From the NCBI RefSeq assembly GCF_000315915.1, contig NC_020191.1, positions 496,001 to 560,000 of the forward strand: a DNA stretch of 64,000 nucleotides. The letters run 5' to 3'. The position numbers were made by a program, and so were the translations under genes. This DNA comes from Henningerozyma blattae CBS 6284. Taxonomy: Eukaryota > Ascomycota > Saccharomycetes > Saccharomycetales > Saccharomycetaceae. Position 1 is the stretch's first letter. Every line of letters starts with the position of its first letter. Shown piece by piece: positions 1 to 9,331 of this stretch. A model generated the notes under the pieces. The model ran no database searches and was not told the DNA's origin. It saw only the letters and a program-made list of their open reading frames with translations.

Positions 1-832
1 TTTTATTGTTAATTGTAGAAGCGTTACTAATTAAAGAATTGGATTGAGAGGATTCTTTATTTGAAAAAGAATTTGTCTTGGAATTGATTTTCGATTTAAG
101 TTTCCCCTTTATAATGGTACCATTTGATTTAATTGAATAAGTTTGATCTTTTTTCGAACTTGAAGTTGAATCAGTAGTTACATCCAAATTATCAGATAAA
201 GCTTTTAAAGTTTGTGGGTCTATAACTTTTGGTTTTGTTCTTAAAGTTGTTGGAGAAGGAGAAGTGATTGTATTGGAAGTAGAACTAGTCACACTTGTGA
301 ATAGGGATCCATTGGGAGTAGATTTCAATGGGGTAGCAGTTAAAGATGGAGATCCGACAAAAGATGAATAATTATATTCCAAGTCATCTTCAATGGAGGA
401 GGCAGAATAGGCCTTTGTAGCTGCAGCAGAAGATGAAGAGGGTCTTCTCATTCTTTTGGGGATAGAATCTACAAAGTTTGAAGAATCGGTGGCACTGCCA
501 TTACCACTACCACCAAGTAATTTCTTGTAGGTATCTACATTTGATTGCGGTGGTGCAATATGATCTTTGTGGGCTTTTTGAGCAGCCACATCTGAAGCCA
601 ATTTAGGGTTTGATAGACCTTTACTTAATTTTGAAGTGGGGGATTGGAAGGCACCGGTTTTCAATTTAGCTCTGTATAGGGCTTCTGCACTTAGAGGTTC
701 GCCAGATTCTTGATATACGGATAATTTTTTTTTAGTTTTCATTGTGGGAGGTGTAATGTCTTTAGTGTTGTTATTATTATTTTTTTGTGAAACCAAAGAA
801 TAGTTCTTTGATGTAGAGGAGGAAGAAGACAT
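1..832 (-). CDS. EIS1: Eisosome protein Eis1/YKL050C family, N-terminal part (runs off left edge)
   Basis: An open frame on the minus strand starts with ATG at 832-830 and stays open to base 1, giving about 277 residues with no stop, so the C-terminus is outside the window. The N-terminus is Ser/Asn-rich. At about residues 38-65 it has a segment with the pattern VYQ-SGEPLS-EALYRAKLK-G-FQSP, which matches the conserved N-terminal motif of S. cerevisiae Eis1 (YMR031C) and its duplicate YKL050C. Eis1 is a cytoplasmic-face component of eisosomes, plasma-membrane furrows that organise the MCC domain; this is family knowledge. The divergent neighbour is HOF1, as in S. cerevisiae YMR031C-YMR032W, which favours EIS1 over YKL050C. 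The rest of the visible part is low-complexity Ser/Thr/Asn and uninformative. Confidence 0.85.
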   Translation of the reverse strand, partial: MSSSSSTSKNYSLVSQKNNNNNTKDITPPTMKTKKKLSVYQESGEPLSAEALYRAKLKTGAFQSPTSKLSKGLSNPKLASDVAAQKAHKDHIAPPQSNVDTYKKLLGGSGNGSATDSSNFVDSIPKRMRRPSSSSAAATKAYSASSIEDDLEYNYSSFVGSPSLTATPLKSTPNGSLFTSVTSSTSNTITSPSPTTLRTKPKVIDPQTLKALSDNLDVTTDSTSSSKKDQTYSIKSNGTIIKGKLKSKINSKTNSFSNKESSQSNSLISNASTINNK

Positions 833-1715
833 TTGAGGATGGTTGATATATTGAAGTTCAAAAAAAAANAAAAAAAAAAAAAGTAAAAAGACAAAGAGAT
901 ACGTGAGGATGAATTAGATAATGAAAGTTAAAAAAAAAAAATGAAAATTAGAATTCAAAATGAAAAAAGAAGAGCAAATTGTAATAGCGTATGGAGAATG
1001 GTTATTCTCCCTTTGTTATATGGGGTGGGATGGGATGGGATGGGATAGGATAATTTAAACAGCACGCACACGACAACCCGACAATAGTATACAAACGCGT
1101 AGATTAGTTAGGGATAGCCCCTTTGCAAAATTTGTTTTAAAATTTCAAATTTCAAATTTCAAATTTCAAAATTGTATATTGTAGTAGTAGTAGTAGTAGT
1201 TGTTTTTTTTTTTTCATGATAATTACAATTCCCCATTGAACTATAATAGATTGAAATTTGTTTTACCCAACAGGTTCAATAGAATTCACGACTCATCTTA
1301 AAAGGGAAAATGCCGAAAGAGGGGGTGTTCCAGGAGGGGAATCGCAGCCCTAGGTCTGGGGAGGCGCCTGGTCTGGGCACGACGGGAGTAACCCTAAAGA
1401 ATGCGGGGTGATTTGCATCCGTGCACCATGTATGGTTTAATGTTTTTTTTTTTCTTTTTTCTTTCTTTTCCCTGAGTTAAGCGAAATTTTTCTAAAAACT
1501 GGAAAGGGTAAAAAGTAAACAAACAAAAAGACTAGAATGGTAATAAGCAATTAAGAGATGGATTTATGAGGTTTGTAATCTGTCAAGAGATTTAGAAAGG
1601 TGAGAGAGGGAAACGGTAGAAAAAAAAAAAAAAAAGTAATATTTGAATAGCCATTTGAGAGTTGTAATTGATAAATTCTCCAATCTGCAGAGTAGTAAGG
1701 CAAAATCAAAGAAAA
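833..1715. other. EIS1-HOF1 divergent intergenic region
   Basis: No gene seen. It holds several simple repeats: A-runs with one ambiguous base at 869, a GGGAT pentamer tract around 1021-1049, an AAATTTC heptamer tract at about 1140-1170 and a TAG/GTA trinucleotide run at about 1181-1200. A GC-rich patch at about 1300-1430 carries a GCATCCGTGCA motif (1415-1425) resembling a Rap1/HOMOL1 site. The region must contain both divergent promoters. Confidence 0.6.
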
Positions 1716-3671
1716 ATGCTGTTGTATAATTATGAACAATGTTTTTGGGAGAAAAACGACAAGGGAGTAGAAGTGTTGTTATCTCATCTTGCGAATGGGT
1801 TACAAACGTGCCAGACGATTGTGAATTTTTTCAAGCAAAAGAGTGAATTGGAAAAGGATTATTCGAGGAGGTTGGGAGCTATCAATGAGAATCTATCGAA
1901 AAATTTGGTGGAGACGAGTGATTTTGGACATTTAAATGAAACGATCAATTGTTTACAAAACCTTGAATTTAAAAATGCACAATATCATTCGAAACAGAGC
2001 GAGTTTTTCTATTCGATCATTTATAATGAGATGAATTCTATTTTGAATAAGTTGAATGGCAAATATACGATGTATACAGGGTTGATTGAAAAGAGTCAGA
2101 ATGATAATCAATACACGTTGCAAGGGTATAAAGACTTGCAGGGGAAATTGCTGGAGGCGCAACTGCATGTGAAAGAGATCAATGTGGGGATTAGTAATCA
2201 AACGAATGATAATGAGTATTTGCAAAGGAAATTGAATAAATGGAATTCCAATGTGACTGAGATACAAAATCAATTGAATACGTTGAAATTGGAGTGCAAG
2301 GCTTCGAAGAAGAACTGGTATAAGAATTGGTCGAAGATAGCGGGAATGTTGCAAGATTTGGAAAGTACGAGGATAGAGTTGTTGAGAAGTAAGTTGATGA
2401 GTTATTGTAAGATATTGAAAGAGAGTAATAAGAATGAGATGATTAATTTGAATCAAATGATCAAGAAGATCGATAGTTTTGAGGCGATGGATGATATAGT
2501 GAAGTTTTCTACGCAATTTGGTACTGGGAGGTTGATGGAGAAGAATTCGCAACGAAGTTTTAGTCGGGGCACTGAGGAGTCGAGATCTATGGAGATGAAT
2601 AGTTCGCATATGGCGAATATCCGCAAGTTATCTAGTCAATTACAATTGCATGGAGATATAGAGCGAGAGGAGCGAGTTGAGAGTGTGGGAAGTAAGCGTG
2701 TGGGAAGTAAGCGTGTGGGAAGTAAACGTGTGGGAAGTAAGCGTGTGGAAGGTAAGCGTGTGGAAAGTAAGCGTGTGGAAGGTAAGCGTGTGGAAAGTAA
2801 GCGTGTGGAAAGTATAAGCGCCGAAAGTATAAGCGCCGAAAGTATAAGCGCCGAAAGTATAAGCGCCGAAAGCCAGCGCGCCCAAAGCCAGCACGCCCAA
2901 AGCCCCAAAACTTCTTCCCGCCAAGTCTCGACAAACATGATTGATCCTCCAGAAAACCTTCACCCTTATATACCTCCCTCGACACGTAAATCCCCGGTGG
3001 CAAAACATCCCCAACTGCCTTTCCCCATGGAAACACAGCAGCTGACCCTCCCCAATTCGTTTGATCATTTGAAAACCTTCTCCTCAACTTCAGAGTCGTC
3101 CGTGCCCAGTGATTTCCAAGAATCAATCAAGAAACGTCAAAGTGTGGATTCTATGGCGACTTCTGTGAGTTCTCTTGTGAGTAATATTGACGAATCACAA
3201 AGATTTGCTCGATCGTGGAATTCTCATAATAGGAAACGTAAATCTTTGATGGGACGCGATCTGGATAACAACGATAACCGGAGTGACCGTCTGACACAAT
3301 CGGAGAACAGCAAGGAAAGATCTGCAGAAACGAGGCGCAGCAGTGTGCAACGGGTGGAATATTCGATGAATCGGAGTGAGCCGATCCCTAGGGAAAGACC
3401 TGCCAGGGAGGTTTCTGCGGGAGGGGATTTCCCGCAGATGGCTTCCAATGGGGAAAAAGTGATAAAATTAGCCAAGGCTTTATTCCCACTTTTCAACACT
3501 GAGTCAGCTTCGTTGGCCAGTTTTGATGAAAACGATCATTTGTTAATCACCGAGATTGTGAATGACGAATGGTACAAAGGGGAAGTCTATGGCAATGAGA
3601 AAATCGATCCTGGTAGACGGTATGGATTAATTCCTTATAATTTCATTGAGATTATCAAAGACTCTATATAA
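1716..3671 (+). CDS. HOF1: F-BAR and SH3 cytokinesis protein Hof1
   Basis: I place the start at ATG 1716 because upstream in-frame codons have only a TTG. The protein is 651 residues, close to the 669 of S. cerevisiae Hof1. Residues about 1-260 form an F-BAR domain, opening with YNYEQCFWEKNDKGV and containing the typical FFKQKSELEKDYSRRL helix. The C-terminus (about 585-648) is an SH3 domain with the ALFPLF start, an EWYKGEV core and GLIPYNFIE. Hof1 is known to bind septins and the actomyosin ring at the bud neck and to coordinate ring contraction with septum formation. The middle is disordered and contains a minisatellite-encoded block at about residues 323-395: repeats of the type VGSKR/VESKR, then SISAE. 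It is divergent from EIS1 and convergent with CSE4, whose stop is only 64 bases away. Confidence 0.93.
   Translation: MLLYNYEQCFWEKNDKGVEVLLSHLANGLQTCQTIVNFFKQKSELEKDYSRRLGAINENLSKNLVETSDFGHLNETINCLQNLEFKNAQYHSKQSEFFYSIIYNEMNSILNKLNGKYTMYTGLIEKSQNDNQYTLQGYKDLQGKLLEAQLHVKEINVGISNQTNDNEYLQRKLNKWNSNVTEIQNQLNTLKLECKASKKNWYKNWSKIAGMLQDLESTRIELLRSKLMSYCKILKESNKNEMINLNQMIKKIDSFEAMDDIVKFSTQFGTGRLMEKNSQRSFSRGTEESRSMEMNSSHMANIRKLSSQLQLHGDIEREERVESVGSKRVGSKRVGSKRVGSKRVEGKRVESKRVEGKRVESKRVESISAESISAESISAESISAESQRAQSQHAQSPKTSSRQVSTNMIDPPENLHPYIPPSTRKSPVAKHPQLPFPMETQQLTLPNSFDHLKTFSSTSESSVPSDFQESIKKRQSVDSMATSVSSLVSNIDESQRFARSWNSHNRKRKSLMGRDLDNNDNRSDRLTQSENSKERSAETRRSSVQRVEYSMNRSEPIPRERPAREVSAGGDFPQMASNGEKVIKLAKALFPLFNTESASLASFDENDHLLITEIVNDEWYKGEVYGNEKIDPGRRYGLIPYNFIEIIKDSI
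2686..2885 (+). repeat. 15-bp coding minisatellite inside HOF1
   Basis: A 15-base unit of the form GTGGGAAGTAAGCGT repeats about nine times with small changes, then a related 15-base unit encoding SISAE repeats four times, followed by SQRAQ/SQHAQ variants. All units keep the HOF1 frame. Both strands happen to be open across it, which creates long spurious minus-strand frames. Confidence 0.9.
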
Positions 3672-3674
3672 TAG

Positions 3675-3710
3675 TGCAAGCGCGATTGCAAGCACGATTG
3701 CAAGCGCGAC
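3675..3710. repeat. 12-bp tandem repeat between HOF1 and CSE4 stops
   Basis: Three copies of a unit like TGCAAGCGCGAT lie in the 64-base convergent spacer between the HOF1 and CSE4 stop codons. The spacer must hold both 3' ends. No function is inferred. Confidence 0.7.
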
Positions 3711-3735
3711 TGTAACATTACAAAACATATAAACA

Positions 3736-4431
3736 TTAAATAAATTGACCTCTAATTCTTCTTGCCAATTGCATATCTTTTTTCATTATGGTAATACGTC
3801 TTGCATGCAGTGCCAACAAGTTGGTGTGGTCTAGTAGACCCACCAGATATGCTTCACTGGCCTCTTGCAATGCGAGAATGGCCATGGATTGCCAACGGAA
3901 CTGTTGTTCGTCTAGAGTGAACTCGTCTGTGACTTCCTTGACTAATCGGGCAAACGGGATTTTCGACATCAGTAGTTCCGTGGAACGTTGGTATTTCTTG
4001 ATTTCATATTCTGCCAATTGTGACGGGGTGAAGATTTTCCTTACATTTTTCCGAGTCTTGGCAATGGCTCTTAACTCTTGTAATCGTGAACGATGAGGAG
4101 GACTGTATGTGGCATTGGGTATTGGTTTCAGTTTAGTCTTGGTGGTGGCTGGAGTAATATATTCTTGGTCTGAATCATCATTAGAATCACCGTTGTCGTT
4201 GGAATCGTCGCCTCTATGTGTGTTTGGGTTTGGGTATGGGTATGGGTTTGAGTTTGAGTTTGGGTTTGAGTTTGGGTTTGAGTTTGAGTTCTCGAACCGT
4301 TTGGTTTCCTTGTATCGTTGGAACAGTCTTCTCCCTTGGATGTTACGTTGTAAGAACTGGGCAGCTCTTTGGTTCAAAAGAGTCTGTTCATCGTTAAGTC
4401 TGTTTATATTGCTGATGGTGCGTTGCGACAT
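3736..4431 (-). CDS. CSE4: Centromeric histone H3 variant Cse4 (CENP-A)
   Basis: This is a 231-residue protein; S. cerevisiae Cse4 has 229. The C-terminal hundred residues are a histone fold with near-identical Cse4 signature segments: [46 protein letters not shown] and the end [16 protein letters not shown]. The N-terminus carries a version of the essential N-terminal (END) region, [10 protein letters not shown]...[10 protein letters not shown]. Between them is a linker of NSNP/NPNS repeats encoded by a GGGTTTGAGTTT-like tandem, followed by an acidic stretch. Cse4 replaces H3 in the centromeric nucleosome and directs kinetochore assembly. Its promoter must fit mostly in the 119 bases before the ELM1 stop, as both genes are tandem on the minus strand. 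CSE4 next to ELM1 matches YKL049C-YKL048C; HOF1 on the other side is a chromosome XIII neighbour. Confidence 0.97.
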   Translation of the reverse strand: MSQRTISNINRLNDEQTLLNQRAAQFLQRNIQGRRLFQRYKETKRFENSNSNPNSNPNSNSNPYPYPNPNTHRGDDSNDNGDSNDDSDQEYITPATTKTKLKPIPNATYSPPHRSRLQELRAIAKTRKNVRKIFTPSQLAEYEIKKYQRSTELLMSKIPFARLVKEVTDEFTLDEQQFRWQSMAILALQEASEAYLVGLLDHTNLLALHARRITIMKKDMQLARRIRGQFI

Positions 4432-4550
4432 TGCTTGGAGTTGTTTGTCATGTGTTGAAATTTCTCCTGTGTAATGTTGTTTTGTTGTTTTTTATTTAAT
4501 ATATGATCGAGGCAGGGGCGACGCGAGACGCGTCGCCTCGCGCGGTGGTG

Positions 4551-6596
4551 TTATGGCGATGGCGATGGCGATGGCGATTGTTCCGAATACCGAAGATATT
4601 CGTGGATGTTTGCCATCGTGTCGAGTGATGGTTGTAATGTTTGCGGCAGTGGTTCCGCGGGTGGAGCGGGCAGAGGGGGCAACGAGGGGCGCCCAGAAGA
4701 CTGCGGAGGAGTCTCCACACTGTGTGTGGGGCATTCCGGGGCGATCTCCGGGGGGATCTCCGGGGCGATCTCTGTGGCTGGACACGTGTGGTCAAGAAAG
4801 TCCAGTACTTGTACTGGCTCATCCGATGATCGGGATAGTAACGAGCTGTGAGACGAAAGACGGGACGAGATGCGAGACGAGATGCGAGACGAAATGCGAG
4901 ACAAGACAATTGACTCCGGCGGGGACAGCGCTGACTCCGGCGGAGGCGGCGGCGAGTTTGGCAGGGCGGTTTGCGAAGAAGGCTGGCGTGATGGCGGGCG
5001 TGACGGTTTTGGCGTGGCCTGGGTAGTGGGTTTCACGGGCGCTTTCACGGGCGCTTTCACCGGCCCTTTCACCGGCCCTTTCTTCTTGACAATCGTCAGC
5101 TTCCGGAGTTTGCGAATAGCCGCTGAACTCCATTGTGAGACGGGGTCGTGGTATCGAGGTGCATCTCCTCCACGGCCATCTGGACTGGACGATGCTCTTT
5201 TGTCAAAGTGGGCGTGGTGCACGGGTCTGGGCGGCTCGGCTTCCTGTGCACCACCACCACCCAGCTCATACTGTTCCCGAGCCTTCACCCATTCAACAAG
5301 TTCTTCAACACCTGCCCTTTCACACGGCTTCTTGACAAGAATACGTCTCACAAGCAACTCATTCAACTCTCCATTGTCCCTTCGTTCGCCGTACTTTAAC
5401 GGTTCTCGCACAATTTTCTCGTACGTTTCAAACTCGTTCTCTCCCATAAACGGCAGTCTGTTGTACAACAGACAATACATCGTAACACCGGTAGACCACA
5501 CATCCAACTTGTACGCATCCATCTCCCCCTCCTCCTCTGCCTCACCGTCATTCGCCTCTTCATAGCCTTGGACATGATCATAACACAACTCAGGCGCTAT
5601 AAACGCGGGTGTCCCCACTATCCGCCGGACCTCGGCGGCAAAAAGCGCCCCGATTTCAGTGCCCGAATTCACCCGGAGACGGGATTCCAGCACCGCCGGA
5701 GTTACCACACTACACCCGAAATCCGATAATTTGCAATTCCCACTACGAGAATCCAACAGCACATTCGACGGCTTGATATCTCTATGGACACATCCTTTCA
5801 TTTTCAAATACGCCAATCCATGGACCAAATCGCTAAACACGTGCGAGTAGAACATCGAGCACGTGGCTTCTTCTCCTTCCTTGCGGCTGCCTCGTCTTTT
5901 CATAAATCGGGTCCATTGTGGTAGCATTCTCGTGTCATTCTGCTTCCCCTCATTTTCGCTCTCGGCTGTCGCCTCGCGTTTCCATTGTAATTCTCCTAAA
6001 TTACAATATTCACTGACTATCAATATATTCTTAAAGTCAGTTGAATCAATCACTTCCAAGATATTAACCACATATCGGTTCCCTCGTAAAAGACGCATCA
6101 AGAATATCTCCCCCTTGCATTTTTCCAAGTTCATCACCATGATGGCTTCGTCTGCTCCGATATGGCCATGGATGCCATGACTTTTCCATTTATTGATCTG
6201 TCTCATCACTTGATTCATGGAATATTGTTGAGTGTAGGGTCTTTTGGAAATATTCTTGATTGCAACATATTTACAATCGTATTTGGTCAACTGTTGTCCG
6301 TCGCGTTTCGCCTTGTAAACTTTACCGAATTGTCCACTTCCAATCGATTTAATAATACAATACCCGTTAATCATCAACTTCCCGTCTTGTTGATTTTCTT
6401 CGTACTTGTACAACTCGTTGACTATGTCGCCAATGCCTCCATCGGGATACAGGTCTAACGTTTCTTGTATCAATCCATTATAATTGACTCGGTATTTCAA
6501 TACCGATGATGACGAGTTGGTCGTCGAGCTAGAACTCGTCGGCGTGTGGCATTCTCCTAGAAACCCTTGTGTGTTTAACAACGTCGGGTACTTCAT
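4551..6596 (-). CDS. ELM1: Morphogenesis checkpoint protein kinase Elm1
   Basis: A 681-residue Ser/Thr kinase. The glycine loop GSGQFGKVYKAK is at residues 86-97, the catalytic loop HRDIKPSN near 268, DFG near 291 (as SDFGCS) and the APE motif near 333 (PAFIAPELC); the kinase domain ends near 445. ELM1 is assigned from the family plus adjacency to CSE4 (YKL048C-YKL049C). Elm1 is a bud-neck kinase that acts upstream of Snf1, Gin4 and the morphogenesis/septin pathway. The C-terminal 240 residues are low complexity: Pro-rich, VKAPVKGP repeats, SRISSRISSRLSS repeats and a final SPSPSPSP. Base composition here is strikingly GC-rich (over 60% in some lines) compared with about 35% in most other genes of the window. 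S. cerevisiae Elm1 is 640 residues. Confidence 0.87.
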   Translation of the reverse strand: MKYPTLLNTQGFLGECHTPTSSSSTTNSSSSVLKYRVNYNGLIQETLDLYPDGGIGDIVNELYKYEENQQDGKLMINGYCIIKSIGSGQFGKVYKAKRDGQQLTKYDCKYVAIKNISKRPYTQQYSMNQVMRQINKWKSHGIHGHIGADEAIMVMNLEKCKGEIFLMRLLRGNRYVVNILEVIDSTDFKNILIVSEYCNLGELQWKREATAESENEGKQNDTRMLPQWTRFMKRRGSRKEGEEATCSMFYSHVFSDLVHGLAYLKMKGCVHRDIKPSNVLLDSRSGNCKLSDFGCSVVTPAVLESRLRVNSGTEIGALFAAEVRRIVGTPAFIAPELCYDHVQGYEEANDGEAEEEGEMDAYKLDVWSTGVTMYCLLYNRLPFMGENEFETYEKIVREPLKYGERRDNGELNELLVRRILVKKPCERAGVEELVEWVKAREQYELGGGGAQEAEPPRPVHHAHFDKRASSSPDGRGGDAPRYHDPVSQWSSAAIRKLRKLTIVKKKGPVKGPVKAPVKAPVKPTTQATPKPSRPPSRQPSSQTALPNSPPPPPESALSPPESIVLSRISSRISSRISSRLSSHSSLLSRSSDEPVQVLDFLDHTCPATEIAPEIPPEIAPECPTHSVETPPQSSGRPSLPPLPAPPAEPLPQTLQPSLDTMANIHEYLRYSEQSPSPSPSP

Positions 6597-6782
6597 CGCC
6601 CCTCTTGCAGATGGCTATATTGCCAAGTCTATACAAATGTGTATACGCTTTATATGCGTTTATTTATTTATTTTTTTTATATAATTTATCATCATTCTCT
6701 TTCGCGTTCGCACTCGCGTTCGCACTCGCACTCGCACTCGCACTCGTGTTCGCACTCCCACCACGTCACTTCCCACGACCCT

Positions 6783-8354
6783 CTAGAAATCACCATGTTT
6801 CTTATGTGTCTTTAAATGTTGCGACAGATTATCCGATCTTGAAAACCTCTTGTCACAAAACGTGCAAGGAAACGGTCTTTCCGAAGAATGCACAGACCTC
6901 ACATGTCTTTTCAAATGTTCTGATCTACGAAACGCCTTCTCACATTGACCACATTTGAACGGCTTCACCTCTTCATTCAAGCTCGTACCATTCGTATTGC
7001 TTGTACTCGTGCTGTTATTGATAGTCATATGCGTCACCGACGCAGATTTCCGACGCGCCTTCTTAGATAACGTTGTTGGATGTGTGGTTATCGTCGGGAT
7101 CGCATTCATGATTGGTTTATTCTTGGCAAACGAAAGCGAAGTTAGATTGGTCGACGTCACGTTCAAATTCATATTAGTTACACTGCTTGTTGTAGAAGAA
7201 GGGGTTGTGCAAGGTGAAGATGACGATTTCTTACGGATCCGATTGGGTGAGATTGTATCGTTATTGATATTAAACATCGACATCCCAATCCCCATGCTGC
7301 CGGTCTTGTTGTTTGTAGTAGTAGTGGTATTAGTGCTGATGGCAGCGGCAGCGGCAGCGGCGGCGGCAGCACCACCACCACCACCACCACCACCACCACT
7401 TGTTGTAATTGGAGTGAGGAAATTGGGCTTGATACTGAGACTCGTTGTCGGCGTAGCACCAGCATCGAGCGCCTTGCAAGGATCTTCCACACTCCCATTC
7501 GTGGCCAATTTCGCAGCATGCGACGCATTCTCAGATAACATCAATGACGGATTAATAAACTTGTTTGTCGGAGTGGGTGTGGTCGAAGGTGACGACACTG
7601 GGGAGGTAGGTGAAATCATCGCTCCAAGCATCGGAGTGTGGCTATTCACCATTTCTATATATGACGTAGATGCAGAATGTTTGTGATGGTTATGGTCCCT
7701 ACGCTTGGACGAGCTTGCCATACTGAAATTGTAGTTCTTGAACATGGAATTGGGTATCACGTTGGGCGTATCGTGGAAATTATTGGAAAACAAATCCATA
7801 GATGCAGTGTTGAAGAGTTCCGAGGTGTTGGCATAAACAACCTCACTAAACCGCCTGTTGTATGATGTGATGGGTGAAACAAATTGGTCCACAGTCCCTA
7901 CTCCCCCCAAGCCCTCTTCTTCTTCTATGGCCTGTTCCTCTATATCATCGCCGCCTCTCTTGTGGGTATCCAAATCTAAAAGGTTCAAAGGAAACTCGTC
8001 GTTTTGCATCCCACTGCTCTCTTCAAACGGTTCCAACGCCAACGGTTGGTTCAAATTCTTCAACAAGTACAAATACTCGTTATATTCGTCTCTATCATCA
8101 TCAATCAATGCATCGTGTTCCGTATCATGAGGGTGATTATTGATGGGTGTTGTCGGCGATAAATCATTAGTAATGATGGTGAATTGGTTATCAAACAAGT
8201 TGTCTTTCAACATCGTGGAACTGAATGAATGCATGGCGGTATGGGTATTCTCTTGGCGGGAATCTCGACGTTGTGTGTGGAACGATAGGTCGTTGTTGCT
8301 TATACTAGGTTCGTTTGGTGAAGTCATGGAATTCTCTATAGACGTCGAATCCAT
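6783..8354 (-). CDS. MSN2/MSN4: Msn2/Msn4-type general stress-response zinc-finger activator
   Basis: A 523-residue transcription factor. Two C2H2 fingers end the protein: the first begins near residue 468 ([22 protein letters not shown]), the second near 497 ([21 protein letters not shown]), closing with KKHGDF, nearly identical to Msn2/Msn4, which bind the stress element AGGGG. Near residues 57-70 is [12 protein letters not shown], resembling a conserved N-terminal activation motif. A basic RRKSAS segment ahead of the fingers fits a PKA-controlled nuclear import region. The middle has poly-Gly followed by poly-Ala, then Asn/Thr-rich spacers. It is shorter than Msn2 (704) and Msn4 (630). The neighbour MNR2 is an MSN4 neighbour in S. 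cerevisiae, while SUB1 is an MSN2 neighbour, so the single gene here stands for either duplicate. Confidence 0.92.
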   Translation of the reverse strand: MDSTSIENSMTSPNEPSISNNDLSFHTQRRDSRQENTHTAMHSFSSTMLKDNLFDNQFTIITNDLSPTTPINNHPHDTEHDALIDDDRDEYNEYLYLLKNLNQPLALEPFEESSGMQNDEFPLNLLDLDTHKRGGDDIEEQAIEEEEGLGGVGTVDQFVSPITSYNRRFSEVVYANTSELFNTASMDLFSNNFHDTPNVIPNSMFKNYNFSMASSSKRRDHNHHKHSASTSYIEMVNSHTPMLGAMISPTSPVSSPSTTPTPTNKFINPSLMLSENASHAAKLATNGSVEDPCKALDAGATPTTSLSIKPNFLTPITTSGGGGGGGGGAAAAAAAAAAISTNTTTTTNNKTGSMGIGMSMFNINNDTISPNRIRKKSSSSPCTTPSSTTSSVTNMNLNVTSTNLTSLSFAKNKPIMNAIPTITTHPTTLSKKARRKSASVTHMTINNSTSTSNTNGTSLNEEVKPFKCGQCEKAFRRSEHLKRHVRSVHSSERPFPCTFCDKRFSRSDNLSQHLKTHKKHGDF

Positions 8355-9331
8355 TGGGATATATTGTTGAGATGGTATATATAAAGACTAAGCTTATATG
8401 AAGACTAAGCTTATATAAAATGCAACCTATCTAAATTCGCAGTACGTAATATGTTTTATTTTACTTTTTTTTTTTTTTTCTAGGCTTTAAATTTCAATAG
8501 AGTATTAATATGTGTATTTTATTTTATTCTTTTATTTTTTTTAATACATCACCTGTAAAGGTTATAGGTACGTTTAAACGAACTATAAATATACAAATCC
8601 GGTAACCCATTATTTAGTCGTAGGGAAATCACGAAATTAATTGACACCAGGTGTGTGTCTGTGTGTAGTGTGTTATTTTTTTTTTTTTTTTTTTTTTTTG
8701 GTTTTCTTCGTATTCATAATTGGCTTTGAATTCCAACTACAAGGGAATTTCCACTCAGAACTCACCAAACAGGTAACCTGCAGTGAATTCACCGTACAAC
8801 ACTTGGTAGCGTGGGGGCCATTGGCTGAGCCAGCCCCTACAAGCGAATGTGGCGGGGCGCGGCGGGGGATCGAGACCCGCACGAAGCCCAGAAAAAAACC
8901 GAAACCCGCCACAGACTAAATCTCGCAGTAAGCCTTTTTTTCCCCTATCGGCTGTTCCGCGGCTCGTGTGCCTTCGGAAACCTTCGGAAACCTTCGGCTG
9001 GTCCGGAAACTCTCGGAGTCACGGTTACCCGGCGACGATTCGTTTTAGGGTGCATCCGTGCATCTCACCCGCACGTGCACCCCTACCCCACGTGTGACCG
9101 CCCGTACCCTTGGCCCGTGCACCCGCAGGAGTCAGCATCCGTACACCCGTGCCACCCACACACACACACACACACAATACATTTGCATACAGTCTAAATT
9201 TTAATCCTAATCTAAATCCTAATCTAAATCCTAATCTAAATCTAAATCTAAATCTAAAACCCAAACCCAAACCCAACCCCAAATCTATAACAAGTATGCA
9301 TACACATACACCAGATTCAAGCAAAAACATC
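8355..9331. promoter_or_regulatory. MSN2/4 upstream region with STRE-like and CACGTG sites
   Basis: No gene found. Upstream of the MSN gene (minus strand) lie three CCCCT (AGGGG) elements at 8834-8838, 8942-8946 and 9080-9084, two CACGTG sites at 9072-9077 and 9089-9094, a TTACCCG Reb1-like site at 9025-9031 and two GCATCCGTRCA motifs (9052-9062, 9135-9145). A CCTTCGGAAA tandem is at 8971-8997, and the 8820-9140 stretch is GC-rich. A long T-run is near 8678-8699. A hexamer-rich tract next to the MNR2 stop is listed separately. Confidence 0.55.
9193..9279. repeat. Hexamer-related tract downstream of MNR2
   Basis: The plus strand shows AATCTA and AATCCTAATCTA repeats that pass into AACCCA repeats. 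Read on the MNR2 strand this is a TTTGGG tract followed by TTAGATTTAGGA units, so it probably lies in the MNR2 3' untranslated region. It looks telomere-like but consists of mixed units. Confidence 0.75.

Noticed and set aside
1668..1715. Longer HOF1 start
   Set aside because: It would begin at TTG; the F-BAR signature starts directly after ATG 1716.
2632..3126. Long minus-strand frames across the HOF1 repeat (100-164 codons)
   Set aside because: They are antisense shadows of the 15-base HOF1 minisatellite; their repeats mirror the coding units and no start context or similarity supports them.
4870..5565. 231-codon plus-strand frame opposite ELM1
   Set aside because: It is antisense to the conserved kinase gene and exists because the region is GC-rich; no similarity is seen.
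6955..7686. 243-codon plus-strand frame opposite the MSN gene
   Set aside because: It is a shadow of the zinc-finger gene, with hydrophobic runs produced by antisense reading of poly-Asn/Thr codons.
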